Shown here: one piece after another, positions 1 through 9,300 of the stretch | Layout of the letters: each line of letters begins with the position of its first letter | Numbering within the stretch: the stretch's first letter is position 1 | Notes under the pieces: model-generated | Database searches by the model: none | What the model saw: only the letters and a program-made list of their open reading frames with translations | Told to the model about the DNA's origin: nothing | Program-made: the position numbers and the translations under genes | Origin: DATMFV01 sp964651005 | GTDB lineage: Bacteria; Verrucomicrobiota; Verrucomicrobiia; Chthoniobacterales; Chthoniobacteraceae | Assembly: GCA_964651005.1 (NCBI GenBank) | Contig: CAZYVL010000070.1 | Coordinates: 1-12,920 of the forward strand | Length of the DNA: 12,920 nt | Direction: 5' to 3'

Positions 1-113
1 GGTGTTTTGGCATCATATTTCGTCCGTCCCGGGGAGGGGTTCCATGAACTAGCGGTCAGGGTTGTGGGCGGCGGTCTGCGGGCTATCAACTCTTTTTTTG
101 AAATTTTTATCAT

Positions 114-135
114 CCGGCAGATCACCGGCAGATCA
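114..135. repeat. 11-bp perfect tandem duplication upstream of the dinG-like gene
   Basis: The unit CCGGCAGATCA occurs twice back to back (114-124 and 125-135). The surrounding 1-298 leader otherwise shows a short T-rich run near 91-110 and GC-rich sequence. I see no RNA gene, clear promoter or conserved coding sequence in it. The frame of the downstream gene stays open back to a TTG at 62, but the 79 extra residues look like low-complexity translation of GC-rich DNA. The duplication is probably slippage; a regulatory role is possible but unsupported. Confidence 0.6.
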
Positions 136-298
136 GGCATTCTTTTTCCCTTCTGGCAGAGGACGCTCGGCGGCGTCGGCTGACTACGGCTTTGGCCGGG
201 GGCAGCCCGCTGGCCGCGTACTTCCGCCCCGTGCATCCGGAGATTTGGGGATTCAGGTTGAACCCCCCGCGCTCCGGGGGCAGACTGGCGGTTTTCCG

Positions 299-2284
299 AT
301 GATTGCCCTGCGCGAGAGCATCCACGATGAGTTCGTCGAGCGGGTCCGGCAGATTTTCTCGCCGGACGGGCTGCTCGCGCAGGCGCGCAATTTCGAATAC
401 CGCCGCGAGCAGCAGGAGATGGCGGTGGCGGTGGCGCGCGCGCTGGCGGAGGAGCGGCACCTCGTCGTGGAGGCGGGAACGGGCGTCGGCAAATCGCTCG
501 CCTACCTCGTCCCGGCGATCCTTTTCGGAAAGGAGAAGGGGAAAAAGGCGGTGCTCTCCACCTACACGATCAATCTCCAGGAGCAGCTCGTCTACAAGGA
601 CATCCCGATCCTCCGCAAGCTGCTCCCCGTGGAGTTCGAGGCGGTGCTCTGGAAGGGGCGGCAGAACTACCTCTGCTGGCGGCGGCTGCAACGGGCGATG
701 AACAACCCGGGCGACCTCTTTACTTCGCCCGAGCAGGAGGAACTCCGGCGCATCTGGGAATGGGCGCAGACCACGGAAGACGGCTCGCTGGCGGACTTCG
801 ATGTGGAGCCTGACCCGGCCGTCTGGGCGCAGGTGTGCAGCGAGCAGCACCTCTGCACGGTGAAGAGCTGCGGCGGGGAGGGGCGCTGCTTCTACCAGGC
901 GGCGCGCAAGCGGCTTCTTTCCGCAGATGTGGTGGTGACCAACCATACGCTCTTCTTCCTGAACGCCGGGACGCCGACGCCCGACGATGACCCGCGCTCG
1001 GGGTACATCTTTGCCAACGATTTCGTGATCTTCGACGAGGCGCACACGCTGGAGTCGGTCGCCTCGCGCCAGATCGGCATGAGCGTCTCGCAGGCGGGCC
1101 TCCGCTACGCCCTGCAACGGCTCTACAACGAGCGGACGAAGAAAGGGCTTTTCACCGCGCTGCGCCACGCGCAGGGGGTGCGCGAGGTGGCCACGCTCAC
1201 GGAAGAGGCGGACCGGTTTTTCGAGGCTGTCTCCACCCGGGTCGCCTCCGCGAAGGGGCGCGAATACCGCGTTCGCGAGCCGGATCTGGTGGCCGACACG
1301 CTCACCGGGCCGCTCGCCTCGCTCCAGACGCTACTCGTCTCCGCGCTCAAGACGATGGAGGACGAGACGACGAAGGCCGAGCTCCAGGAGATGGGCCGCC
1401 GCGTCCGGGACGCGCGGCTCGGGATCGCGACGTTCCTCTCCCAGAGCCAGGATGATTGCGTCTACTGGGTCGAGCGTTCCGGCAAGGCGAACCAGTTCTG
1501 CTCCCTCCACGCCGCCCCGGTGGACATCGCCGCGCATCTACGGGCGCTTCTTTTCCGCGAAAACCGCTCGTGCGTGATGACGAGCGCGACGCTCGCGGTC
1601 GGCGGGGGCGATCTCGGCTACTTCCGGGGGCGGGTCGGCGCGGAAGACGCCGAGGCCGAGCAGGTCGGCAGCCCGTTTGACTACGCCCGGCAGATGAAGC
1701 TCCACGTTACCCGCAAGATGCCCGACCCGCGCGACTCCGGCTACGAAGAGGCGCTCGCCGAACGGGTCGGCAAGTACGTGGAGATGAGCCAGGGGCGCGC
1801 TTTCGTCCTTTTCACCGCCTACCGGACGATGCAGTCGCTTGCCGCGCGGATGCAAAAGTTCTTCGAGCGCAAGGGGTGGCACCTTCTCGTCCAGGGGCAG
1901 GGCATCTCGCGGCACCGGCTCGTGGAGGAGTTCAAGAAAGAGGGGCGCAACGTCCTCTTCGGCACCGACAGTTTCTGGAGCGGCGTCGATGTCCCCGGGG
2001 AGGCGCTCTCCAACGTCATCATCACGCGCCTGCCGTTTGCCGTGCCGGATCATCCGCTGGTCGAAGCGCGGCTCGAGGCGATTGAGGAACGCGGAGGCGA
2101 CCCGTTTTCGGAATACTCGCTGCCCGAGGCGATCCTGAAACTGCGGCAGGGCGTCGGTCGCCTGATCCGCACCAAGAGCGACACGGGGATCGTGGTAATT
2201 CTCGATCCGCGCATCCTCACGAAGTCGTACGGCAGCGCCTTCCTGAAGGCGATCCCGGAATGCCCGATGGTGGTGGAAGAATAG
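299..2284 (+). CDS. dinG: DinG/YoaA-type ATP-dependent DNA helicase (XPD-like, iron-sulfur superfamily 2)
   Basis: A 661-residue helicase of the XPD/DinG family, which unwinds DNA 5' to 3' and resolves damaged or structured DNA in the cytoplasm. Motifs in order: a Q-like RREQQ at 35-39; Walker A AGTGVGKS at 59-66; the iron-sulfur insert with Cys126, Cys186, Cys191 and Cys197 (the last three spaced 5 and 6 residues, as in E. coli DinG) plus an extra Cys180; DEAH at 246-249; TSATL at 428-432; GTDSFWSGVD at 555-564; QGVGRLIR at 617-624. All core motifs are intact and the length is normal for the family. I chose ATG 299 because the family N-terminus begins just before the Q-like motif; the frame extends upstream to TTG 62, but those residues look non-coding. 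No clear Shine-Dalgarno is visible. GC is far higher than in the next two genes (one sampled 60-base row about two-thirds G+C). It lies outside the inverted repeats and is probably a chromosomal repair gene. YoaA is a close alternative name. Confidence 0.9.
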   Translation: MIALRESIHDEFVERVRQIFSPDGLLAQARNFEYRREQQEMAVAVARALAEERHLVVEAGTGVGKSLAYLVPAILFGKEKGKKAVLSTYTINLQEQLVYKDIPILRKLLPVEFEAVLWKGRQNYLCWRRLQRAMNNPGDLFTSPEQEELRRIWEWAQTTEDGSLADFDVEPDPAVWAQVCSEQHLCTVKSCGGEGRCFYQAARKRLLSADVVVTNHTLFFLNAGTPTPDDDPRSGYIFANDFVIFDEAHTLESVASRQIGMSVSQAGLRYALQRLYNERTKKGLFTALRHAQGVREVATLTEEADRFFEAVSTRVASAKGREYRVREPDLVADTLTGPLASLQTLLVSALKTMEDETTKAELQEMGRRVRDARLGIATFLSQSQDDCVYWVERSGKANQFCSLHAAPVDIAAHLRALLFRENRSCVMTSATLAVGGGDLGYFRGRVGAEDAEAEQVGSPFDYARQMKLHVTRKMPDPRDSGYEEALAERVGKYVEMSQGRAFVLFTAYRTMQSLAARMQKFFERKGWHLLVQGQGISRHRLVEEFKKEGRNVLFGTDSFWSGVDVPGEALSNVIITRLPFAVPDHPLVEARLEAIEERGGDPFSEYSLPEAILKLRQGVGRLIRTKSDTGIVVILDPRILTKSYGSAFLKAIPECPMVVEE

Positions 2285-2581
2285 GGCCGCCCGGGGAAAT
2301 TCCACCGCCATTGCTTAGTGGCAATGAAGTGCTGCGGTCATCACACCACGTTTGAGGCAGAACGAGGCGAGATGCGACCGGCACCGCAATCTTACCGATT
2401 CCCGCCGCCAAATGTACACTCACCACTCACTTGGGCATTGGCCCGTTTTCCCACGATCCTCCAGGTTGATGGGCGATTCCAACCGACTTATTGTCCTGTT
2501 TGAGCCAACCAAAGGCAAGGCCTACGGGTACAAGATGAGCCGGAATAAAATTGCAAAGCTGCCGCAATCCGCTAAATTTTG

Positions 2582-2607
2582 CCGCCTGATAGGCGGGGTT
2601 GTTTTTT
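2582..2607 (+). terminator. Terminator-like hairpin 1 in the left repeat
   Basis: CCGCCT (2582-2587), a GAT loop and AGGCGG (2591-2596) form a 6-bp GC-only-but-one stem; after GGTTG follow six T (2602-2607). This resembles an intrinsic terminator for transcripts coming from the dinG side. The T tract starts five bases after the stem, which is a weaker arrangement than the textbook form. The stem is not preserved in the right repeat copy. Confidence 0.5.
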
Positions 2608-2612
2608 CATTC

Positions 2613-2634
2613 CCTGCCGAGCGGCAGGTTTTAA
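2613..2634 (+). terminator. Terminator-like hairpin 2 in the left repeat
   Basis: CCTGCC (2613-2618) pairs with GGCAGG (2623-2628) around a GAGC loop, directly followed by TTTT and then AA. The right repeat copy keeps the whole stem and the TTTT, and differs only in one loop base (GAGT). A conserved stem with change confined to the loop suggests the structure matters. The T run is short, so it could instead be a protein-binding or processing hairpin. Confidence 0.5.
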
Positions 2635-2717
2635 CCTTCCCGTCCATTACTTCTTTCTCTCTCTGATTTCAACCGATCCTATGAGATGGCTGTGAAAGAT
2701 TATCTAAAAAGTTGATC

Positions 2718-5700
2718 ATGTCTTCCTCCCCTGAACAACTCGAATACATCCTCTCAAGGAAGATTGAAAAGTCCCTCCAATCCTCTCCTGATGATGCGCT
2801 CCTTGGCTTTCTCGCGGTAGACGAAGAGACGCAACGGGATGTGCTGCATTACCTAAAAAGCGTTTCAAGGTATCATTTAATTTTACAAAGCCTAATCCGC
2901 TACCCTGCGCTTACCACCTATGGCTTGGCGGTTGCCGCATCAATTGGTCTTCGGGACGAAGAAGTGGGAAGTGGTGCATTCTATGGAGCTTGGCAGTCTG
3001 CATTTGGCTTTGTTCCAACTCAAAGTGAACGGGGGCTGTTGGCGCGTGGTTTTGTTGATGCATTGAAGTGTTTGGGGTTGGAGGCGGATACGATTTCTCC
3101 CGGACATGATCTCCATTGGGCTGGTGGATGCTATCTCTTCCAAGGGGCTATTTTGCCACACTTCGTGGAACCTCTACAGAGGGCGTTGGAAAGTGCGCAG
3201 AAGGTCCAACCGCTCCCCGCGCCGGATGATCCAGAGCGAGCTAGACCCTTCGCGATGCTCGTTGCTGAGAAGGTGCACCCAGCCCAAACAAGGCTTCGCA
3301 AGACTCTGCAATCTTCTGTGGGCTCATTCCTTGTAAGGAGGCTCTCGCAATGGCTGATGACCGGTGATGACGCTTTGTTCCCAGCTCATATTCAGCCCCT
3401 GCTAACGGAACAAAAGACGAAGGGGGCCTTCTTACGTAATCCTTACATCCAGTTCGATCAGGATGAAGGCAGGATGCTGTTGGCGCTCCCAACGCAAACC
3501 TCCGGACTTGCCGACTCTGAAACCCGATGGAAAGTAGGGGGAAGGAGCTATCGTGCGTCCGCAGAGCTTCCTCCAATTCCTTTGGACGAACTCAACTGCG
3601 GAGACGGTGTCTTCGAAGTGGTTCTTTCCCGCCTTAAGGATGGCAGGGAAGACTGCTCCTACGCGCTCTACGCTGGCATCGATTCAAGTCGAGGATTCCG
3701 TCTCTTTGATGCAGAAACGGGCAAAGAGCAAAAGGTTGCGGCTGCAGGCGTTGAACGCATGATTCACCTCGCACTGGGGCACGAGTACCTGGTTGTGTTA
3801 AGCGAATCAGCGGAGGTCAAAAGTCCGCACAACGAAGAAGAGATTGGCGATTATCGTATCATCCGTTTCAAGGCAGGTTTCGTGGAACCGTCATTAGTGA
3901 TTGAGACGAATAGAGATCCGTGGGAGTTCAAAACAAAAGTTCGCCCAGGCCTCTACCTCACGCCTTTCGACAGTCACCGGTTTCAAGCGTTACGCTTAAT
4001 TGATGGTGCATGTATAAAGATCAGCTACGGGGGAAGCCCTGACCTTGAATGCGTGCTCCCCTCCGATCATACGGGGCCAGCCAAGCTGCGTTTTACAACG
4101 TCGCTGGATAAAGGCTTTGAGGTGCTGGATGATTGTCCTCAAAGCCCCTCCGCAGCAGGGATGAATCTGATCAATGCAAGAGAGCTATTGGAGCGGTGGG
4201 TGGAGTCGCTTCCGCCTGCGATCCATGTGATCACAGTATCCCTGGAATGCGGAGCCCGAACAATGTCTCGGGAGTTTGTTCACTGGCAGGGCCTGGACCA
4301 TATTACGATCTACGGAGATTTCCATTGCCGTAATTTTCCCGTGAATCTCGCATCTTTCACTGGGCTTAAACAAGAAGCTCAATCTCTTCTAAGCAAGAGG
4401 GACACACGCGACCGCCCTGAACTTTCCTTAAAGGCCGTGGGCTGCTGGGAACTGGAGAAATGGGAGCTTCCCGCGAATCGGGTCAAGGTAACTCTTCTCG
4501 ATCCGGAGCATGGTTCCGAGGAATTGCTCGATGGGAAGGCGATTGAAATTTTGCCTAATGATAGGCGGATCATTCAATTCAGAACAGGTGGACTGCTTCC
4601 AGTCCAATTGACCTGTGACGGAATATCGCTCGCAGAGGTTTCGACGGAGAAGCCCGTGGTTTCAAAATTCTTGACGGCGCTCACAGCCGAATTTGGCCGA
4701 ACCGGCACCCTGAAGGCGGAGGCGCTCATCGATTTCCCAGGAGATCGCTCTTGGACAGTTCTCCACTGGCAGACCCCCCAAACAGCAAAAGAGTGCCAGC
4801 AAGAGCTCACAGAGGCATCTCAAGTGGTCTGGTTGATTCGGAAGGTTTCGATTACTGACGCAGCAGCACTCCGTATCAAGCTGACTGATTTTATAGCTCG
4901 TGTCGGTGGAACTGATTCAGACGCTTTTCTTCCCCTGAACATCCCCGACGAACTGGGAGCAATAACCGAAATTTCCGTTGGCGTGGGCTTTTCCTGCTCC
5001 GTTCACCGGATAACACAAAATCAGGTAACGATTCGCTTCAGTTTCGACCGCACAGAGATGCGAGGGGCAATCTGGGTAGCCGAGCTTGAGTGTCTGCTGA
5101 GCCACAGCACGGTTTGGCAGCCTATCATGAGCCGAGAAGGGCACGGCCGGCTCGCAGTGGTCCGCCTTGTGTTTATTGGAGGAACCCCGGGCGCTGATGC
5201 TCCCCCCTCTGCGGCATCTGATCTTTTTTGGGGGAAGCCAATGGAAGCTCTTTTCTCAGGCTCTCCTGCCTGGCTGTTGAAGGGCGATCTGTTAGATCAA
5301 TGGTTGAACGGGGTTCAATGGTTGATTTCATGGAAATATCCAACCGCTGTTTGGCTTCAGAATGCCAACCGCTTTAAGTCGCTTTACTTCCGGCTTTCCT
5401 CGATCTGCATGACTCATGGGAGCGAGGAAAGAAGAATGTGGTGGCAGCACGCCGTCGTGGAATTCCAGAAACATGCGAATGAGGTCCAGCCTGTAGTCAT
5501 GCCATGTCTCTTGCTATCCTTAAGTTTGGAAATGACCTCCACATCTTTGGAGGGGTGTGAGTTCAAAGAATTTGCGAAGGGCGAATGGGTTGCGCGTGCG
5601 CTTCAAGAAACGGGCCTCTACGAAAGCCAAGCTCGTCTGGATGCACTTGGATACGTCAGCGATATTTGTGATGGCAAGAGACTGAGTTTCGAGTTTCTAT

Positions 5701-6332
5701 CTCATTTTTCAGGTTGGTCGGCCCTAATTGGAGGAAAGCCAGTTAAACTAGGCAGCTTTCGCTATCGAGATTGGTCAAAGAAACTCGGGGATCAATGTAA
5801 GGCTCTGGACTTTTCGAGCGATAGCCTCAACAGCGAATTGATGGCAGCCAATCATCTGATTGCTTGCCTGACAAAAGCACGACAGCGCGCAGATGTATTG
5901 CTTAGCGTTGCGGAACAAGAGGAAGGCCATTGGCTAAGCAAACCAATCGCTCGCATCGCGAGCTCCACCGATAAGGCGTTAGGGGCCATCCGAAGCATCT
6001 TGGGGCCACGGTTAGGCGGTGCGCCGGCAGACACCCTTCTTTTCCGAGTGGAACAGTTTGACTCGTTGATCAGTGATGCCCGGGGCAAGGAGTTTCTTCA
6101 AGCATTGATGGCTTCCAGTTGCCTGGTGGCCCTGGCGACCCGCGCCACGGCGCTAGGGATCCTATCGTCTTCACAAGCGAAAGGCTATTTACGTTTAATG
6201 ATCACCACACACGAGAATGAGTCGGAGATGGATGAAGTTCTTCAAAAGCACATCTCCCTCGTGATCGGCACGGCTCCAGAGCTTTTCTCGTTTTATTTTC
6301 TTTTATTCACCTTTTCCTCAGTAAAACCATGA
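2718..6332 (+). CDS. druH: DruH-like protein, first gene of a Druantia type III defence operon
   Basis: A 1204-residue protein with no catalytic motif I can recognise: no Walker A, no nuclease HxK or PD-(D/E)xK signature, no CxxC zinc pairs, no signal peptide. Residues ~1-230 look helical; ~240-640 look strand-rich (for example R-P/N-P-Y-I and LLALP near 240-258), suggesting beta-sandwich modules; ~850-1185 is again helical with many Trp and Leu. The last ~18 residues are unusually rich in Phe, Tyr and Leu and are encoded by a pyrimidine-rich stretch. I identify it as DruH from its size, its position directly before a DruE-type helicase and the ATGA overlap, not from a domain match. In Druantia III both genes are needed for phage defence; DruH's molecular role is unknown. 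ATG 2718 is preferred over the in-frame TTG 2712; an in-frame stop at 2682 limits the start. Only a weak A/G-rich ribosome site is visible. Confidence 0.75.
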   Translation: MSSSPEQLEYILSRKIEKSLQSSPDDALLGFLAVDEETQRDVLHYLKSVSRYHLILQSLIRYPALTTYGLAVAASIGLRDEEVGSGAFYGAWQSAFGFVPTQSERGLLARGFVDALKCLGLEADTISPGHDLHWAGGCYLFQGAILPHFVEPLQRALESAQKVQPLPAPDDPERARPFAMLVAEKVHPAQTRLRKTLQSSVGSFLVRRLSQWLMTGDDALFPAHIQPLLTEQKTKGAFLRNPYIQFDQDEGRMLLALPTQTSGLADSETRWKVGGRSYRASAELPPIPLDELNCGDGVFEVVLSRLKDGREDCSYALYAGIDSSRGFRLFDAETGKEQKVAAAGVERMIHLALGHEYLVVLSESAEVKSPHNEEEIGDYRIIRFKAGFVEPSLVIETNRDPWEFKTKVRPGLYLTPFDSHRFQALRLIDGACIKISYGGSPDLECVLPSDHTGPAKLRFTTSLDKGFEVLDDCPQSPSAAGMNLINARELLERWVESLPPAIHVITVSLECGARTMSREFVHWQGLDHITIYGDFHCRNFPVNLASFTGLKQEAQSLLSKRDTRDRPELSLKAVGCWELEKWELPANRVKVTLLDPEHGSEELLDGKAIEILPNDRRIIQFRTGGLLPVQLTCDGISLAEVSTEKPVVSKFLTALTAEFGRTGTLKAEALIDFPGDRSWTVLHWQTPQTAKECQQELTEASQVVWLIRKVSITDAAALRIKLTDFIARVGGTDSDAFLPLNIPDELGAITEISVGVGFSCSVHRITQNQVTIRFSFDRTEMRGAIWVAELECLLSHSTVWQPIMSREGHGRLAVVRLVFIGGTPGADAPPSAASDLFWGKPMEALFSGSPAWLLKGDLLDQWLNGVQWLISWKYPTAVWLQNANRFKSLYFRLSSICMTHGSEERRMWWQHAVVEFQKHANEVQPVVMPCLLLSLSLEMTSTSLEGCEFKEFAKGEWVARALQETGLYESQARLDALGYVSDICDGKRLSFEFLSHFSGWSALIGGKPVKLGSFRYRDWSKKLGDQCKALDFSSDSLNSELMAANHLIACLTKARQRADVLLSVAEQEEGHWLSKPIARIASSTDKALGAIRSILGPRLGGAPADTLLFRVEQFDSLISDARGKEFLQALMASSCLVALATRATALGILSSSQAKGYLRLMITTHENESEMDEVLQKHISLVIGTAPELFSFYFLLFTFSSVKP
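6282..6332 (+). promoter_or_regulatory. Pyrimidine tract and ATGA stop/start overlap coupling druH to druE
   Basis: The druE ATG (6329-6331) overlaps the druH stop TGA (6330-6332), the usual mark of translational coupling. Upstream, 34 of the 38 bases at 6282-6319 are C or T, and no Shine-Dalgarno-like AGGA/GGAG lies within 20 bases of the ATG. DruE is therefore probably made by ribosomes that have just finished DruH, keeping the two proteins in step. A pyrimidine-rich leader could also help by binding ribosomal protein S1; that is inference. Confidence 0.65.
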
Positions 6333-9300
6333 ATCGTGAGATTGATCCCATCGCCCTGCAAGACGAGCTTCAGCAGCGCATTCGTCGCTACTTATTAACA
6401 GCCTTGCCCATAAGCAGGCGCTTTCCAAAGCTCCGTACTGAGGCATCAAAACTCATTAACCAGCCTGAGATGGTAATTAAGGGGCCGTTTCTGGAAGCGA
6501 TTCCCGATTTCCCAAAAGGGAGTTCATTGAAAGACCTTGTTGAGGAAGGAGTGTTGCACAATGGCTTCTCCAGTTTAGGCGCTTTCGTTTACGAACGGCG
6601 TCTGCACGCACATCAAGAAAAGGCCATACGGCAAGTGGTGAGCGAGAAGAAAAATGTTGTCGTAGCCACGGGAACAGGATCAGGGAAAACGGAGTGTTTC
6701 CTATTTCCTCTTATTGATGCTCTTCTGAAAGCTGACATCTTCGGGCGACCGGGAATTCGAGCGATCATTGTCTATCCGTTGAACGCATTGGCGAACGACC
6801 AGCTCTACCAGAGGCTGGCCCCAATTCTAGCTGATAAGCTGTCTGATTACGGGTTGACCGTAGGACGATATACAGGCCAAACCAAAGCCGGTATGTCGCG
6901 TGATGAGATTGAAGCACAGTTACTCGGAAGCGATTTTATCAAAGAGATTTTTCCGAAAGGGATTCCGTCAAACTGGTTGTTGTCGCGCAAGGAAATGCTG
7001 GACACGCCGCCCAATGTGCTTGTGACCAACTACGCGATGTTGGAACACCTGCTATTGCTCCCCCACAATCGGCCCCTGTTTCAAGGCCTCGACCTAAAGC
7101 TTTTGGTGCTTGATGAACTGCACAGTTACGCAGGCACGCAGGCCACGGAGGTCGCAATGCTTTTGCGAAAGCTGATTAACCGATATGCAAGGAACAATGA
7201 TATTCGGTATATCGGCACAAGCGCGAGTCTTTCATCTGCGCTTGATGAAAAGAAAAAAATCGCCTCCTTTGCGTCTCGGCTTTTCGATGCCCCCTTCGGA
7301 GATCCAATTACAGCAACCCGAGAACGCCATCGGCTTCTGAGTGTCACTCCCAGTGCCAATGAAATTTCCATAGAACAGTGGCTCACACTTAAGGATCTCT
7401 TAGGCAGCGTTCGGGGGATTAAAGATGAGGCTAAAGCCATAGAAACTTGGAATGATGAAGTCATTCAAGCAGACATAGACCTTCTTGTTGATCGTACATT
7501 AGAAAGCCTCCCAAAAGCGTTATCCAAGGCTCTTGGGGCTGATCCTAACATCCAAAATCTAGCAGAAATTCTGGCCCGAGAAGGGAGCGTTTTAGTATCG
7601 GATGTTGCAGATCGACTATTCGGCTGCACGGGCAGCAGCACCGACCGACAAGAAGCGGTCAGGGCTATGGTTGCAGTGGGTGCTTATGCACGTGAAACGT
7701 CGGAAGGCTACCCCTTGCTTCCTGCCAGATATCATATTTTTGCGAAAGGGATCGAGGACGCTACCATCCAGCTGGCTCCATCGAAGGTCTCCAGTGAACA
7801 CGCCATCCGGTTGCGTCTCGCTTCCGAGTTCAGAGATGCTGCCGAAGGTTGTCCTCGTTACCGCCTTCTCACCTGTCGTAAATGCGGTGAACTCTATTTT
7901 GAAGCGTGGGAAAGTCTGGGTTTGCAAGAAATCTATCCGCAATACAGGAAGGGGCTAAGGCGCAGTGTATTCTGGCTACGCCCGAAAGATTCGGTGGTGC
8001 TGGCTGATGACGAATCTGAGGTTGTCACGGATTCCCCAAGCCTATTTCACTCGGAGCAGGAATGCTTTATTCACCCTGTGAGGGGAAAATGCTGCGACTT
8101 TTTACCCGATGGCGAGGATGAGTCCGAATGGATTAAGACTTGGAGGGCACAGCTCGCAAAGGAAGATGATGACGACAAATTGGCAGGGACGGCCCGAGTC
8201 ACCCACTGCCATTCCTGCGGCAGCGTAGAGCGTACCGAGATCATCACGCCATTCCATCCTGGCGATCAGGCACTCTCTGCAACAATCTGTGATGCGCTGT
8301 ATGAAGCGATCCCTCAAAAGGAGGGGGCGGATCGTAACTCGGGCGGGGGGCGGGCTTTGTTGGTTTTCAGCGACAACCGGCAAGATGCTGCGTTCTTTGC
8401 GCCGAGCCTCCAAAGAAGCCATGAGGAGATCTTGATGCGGTGGAGAATCATTCATGAGCTTCAGAAGCACGATGGGCGGGCCCGATTGATGGAGATCGCG
8501 ACCGCTCTGGCAGAGAACGGGCTCCTACGCAAGGGATTTACAGATGTTAATGCTCGCCCTCTAAAATCAGAAGAGGCGGAGAAGCATTTCAAGGCGTTGC
8601 TGTTGGGAGAATTTTGCACTCCTGGCGGGGCGCGTTCTTCACTGGAGGATTTGGGAATCGTTGAGGTGAACTACTCGATGGATCTGGAGGAACTTGCCGA
8701 GAGAGCCAAGATCGCTCACGAACAGGCTTCCGGGATCGTCCGTTTTGTCCTCGATGTAATGCGATCCAACCGGGCGATCAAGATGCCTCCCGGAGTAAGC
8801 GCTGCCAACTCTCACGATAGCGAGTTCTACTGGGGGCATTACGCCCAGGCGGACCGTGCTTATCGCCTTCAATCTGCCGGGCATCGCTACAATTTTCTAC
8901 CACAGATTCGCCCAAATGGTGAGCCATTCTCCAATCGCTTTGTTTACGTATTGCGCGACCGTCTGGGCATCAGTGATTGGAGTAGCGTCTTATCTCGCCT
9001 TTGGGAAGTGTTCTTGAGGGATACCGATGCCAGCGGGATGGATCATCCGACCGATGGAGATACCGCATCATTGGTGCTTCGGCCCGGAACGTTGAAACTG
9101 TCGCTTAGGGAGAGGGAAGCTCCTGTCTTCCGCTGTAATAAGTGCGGCACGAAAGGCCGCTGGCATCTTGCCCATCAATGCCTCCGATGGAAATGCCTTG
9201 GCGCCATGGAAAGGATTTCTCAGGAAGAATGGGATGACGAGGTTCGGCACAACCATTACCATAGATTATATCGCTCGAAGAATCCGATCCCTACACTTCT

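Larger units (their letters stand above)
2559..2694 (+). repeat. Left copy of a ~136-bp inverted repeat flanking the druHE cassette
   Basis: This segment recurs in reverse complement at 12531-12667. Hand alignment gives about 124 identities in 135 paired positions, plus one 1-base and one 2-base gap. Long exact blocks include the outer 15 bases (starting CTGCCGCAATCCGCT) and the inner 28 bases (starting TTTCAACCGATCC). Weaker similarity may continue a few bases inward through TCTAAA. The indels and evenly spread changes argue against it being conserved as protein. No target-site duplication is evident outside the two copies and there is no transposase in the window. It carries the two terminator-like hairpins described separately. 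Confidence 0.92.
2285..2711. other. Noncoding gap between the dinG-like gene and druH
   Basis: This gap of about 430 bases holds no gene I can support. The first ~270 bases (2285-2558) are unremarkable mixed sequence. One + frame is open from 2352 to 2666 (104 codons), but it runs into the repeat, has no recognisable domain and lacks a ribosome binding site. The second part is the left repeat copy with two terminator-like hairpins, ending 23 bases before the chosen druH start. No convincing -35/-10 pair was found for druH, so its promoter must lie in or next to the repeat, or in the short stretch after it (2630-2700). Confidence 0.6.

Noticed and set aside
62..298. N-terminal 79-residue extension of the dinG-like protein from TTG 62
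   Set aside because: The composition is unlike the rest of the protein, includes the 11-bp duplication, and lies upstream of the usual family N-terminus, so ATG 299 was chosen.
122..1168. 348-codon open frame on the - strand opposite the dinG-like gene
   Set aside because: It is the antisense shadow of a GC-rich gene, is Arg/Leu-rich with no domain pattern, and overlaps an intact helicase on the other strand.
2352..2666. 104-codon + frame in the gap before druH
   Set aside because: It runs into the repeat, has no ribosome site or recognisable domain, and the repeat's second copy carries length differences that would break a shared frame.
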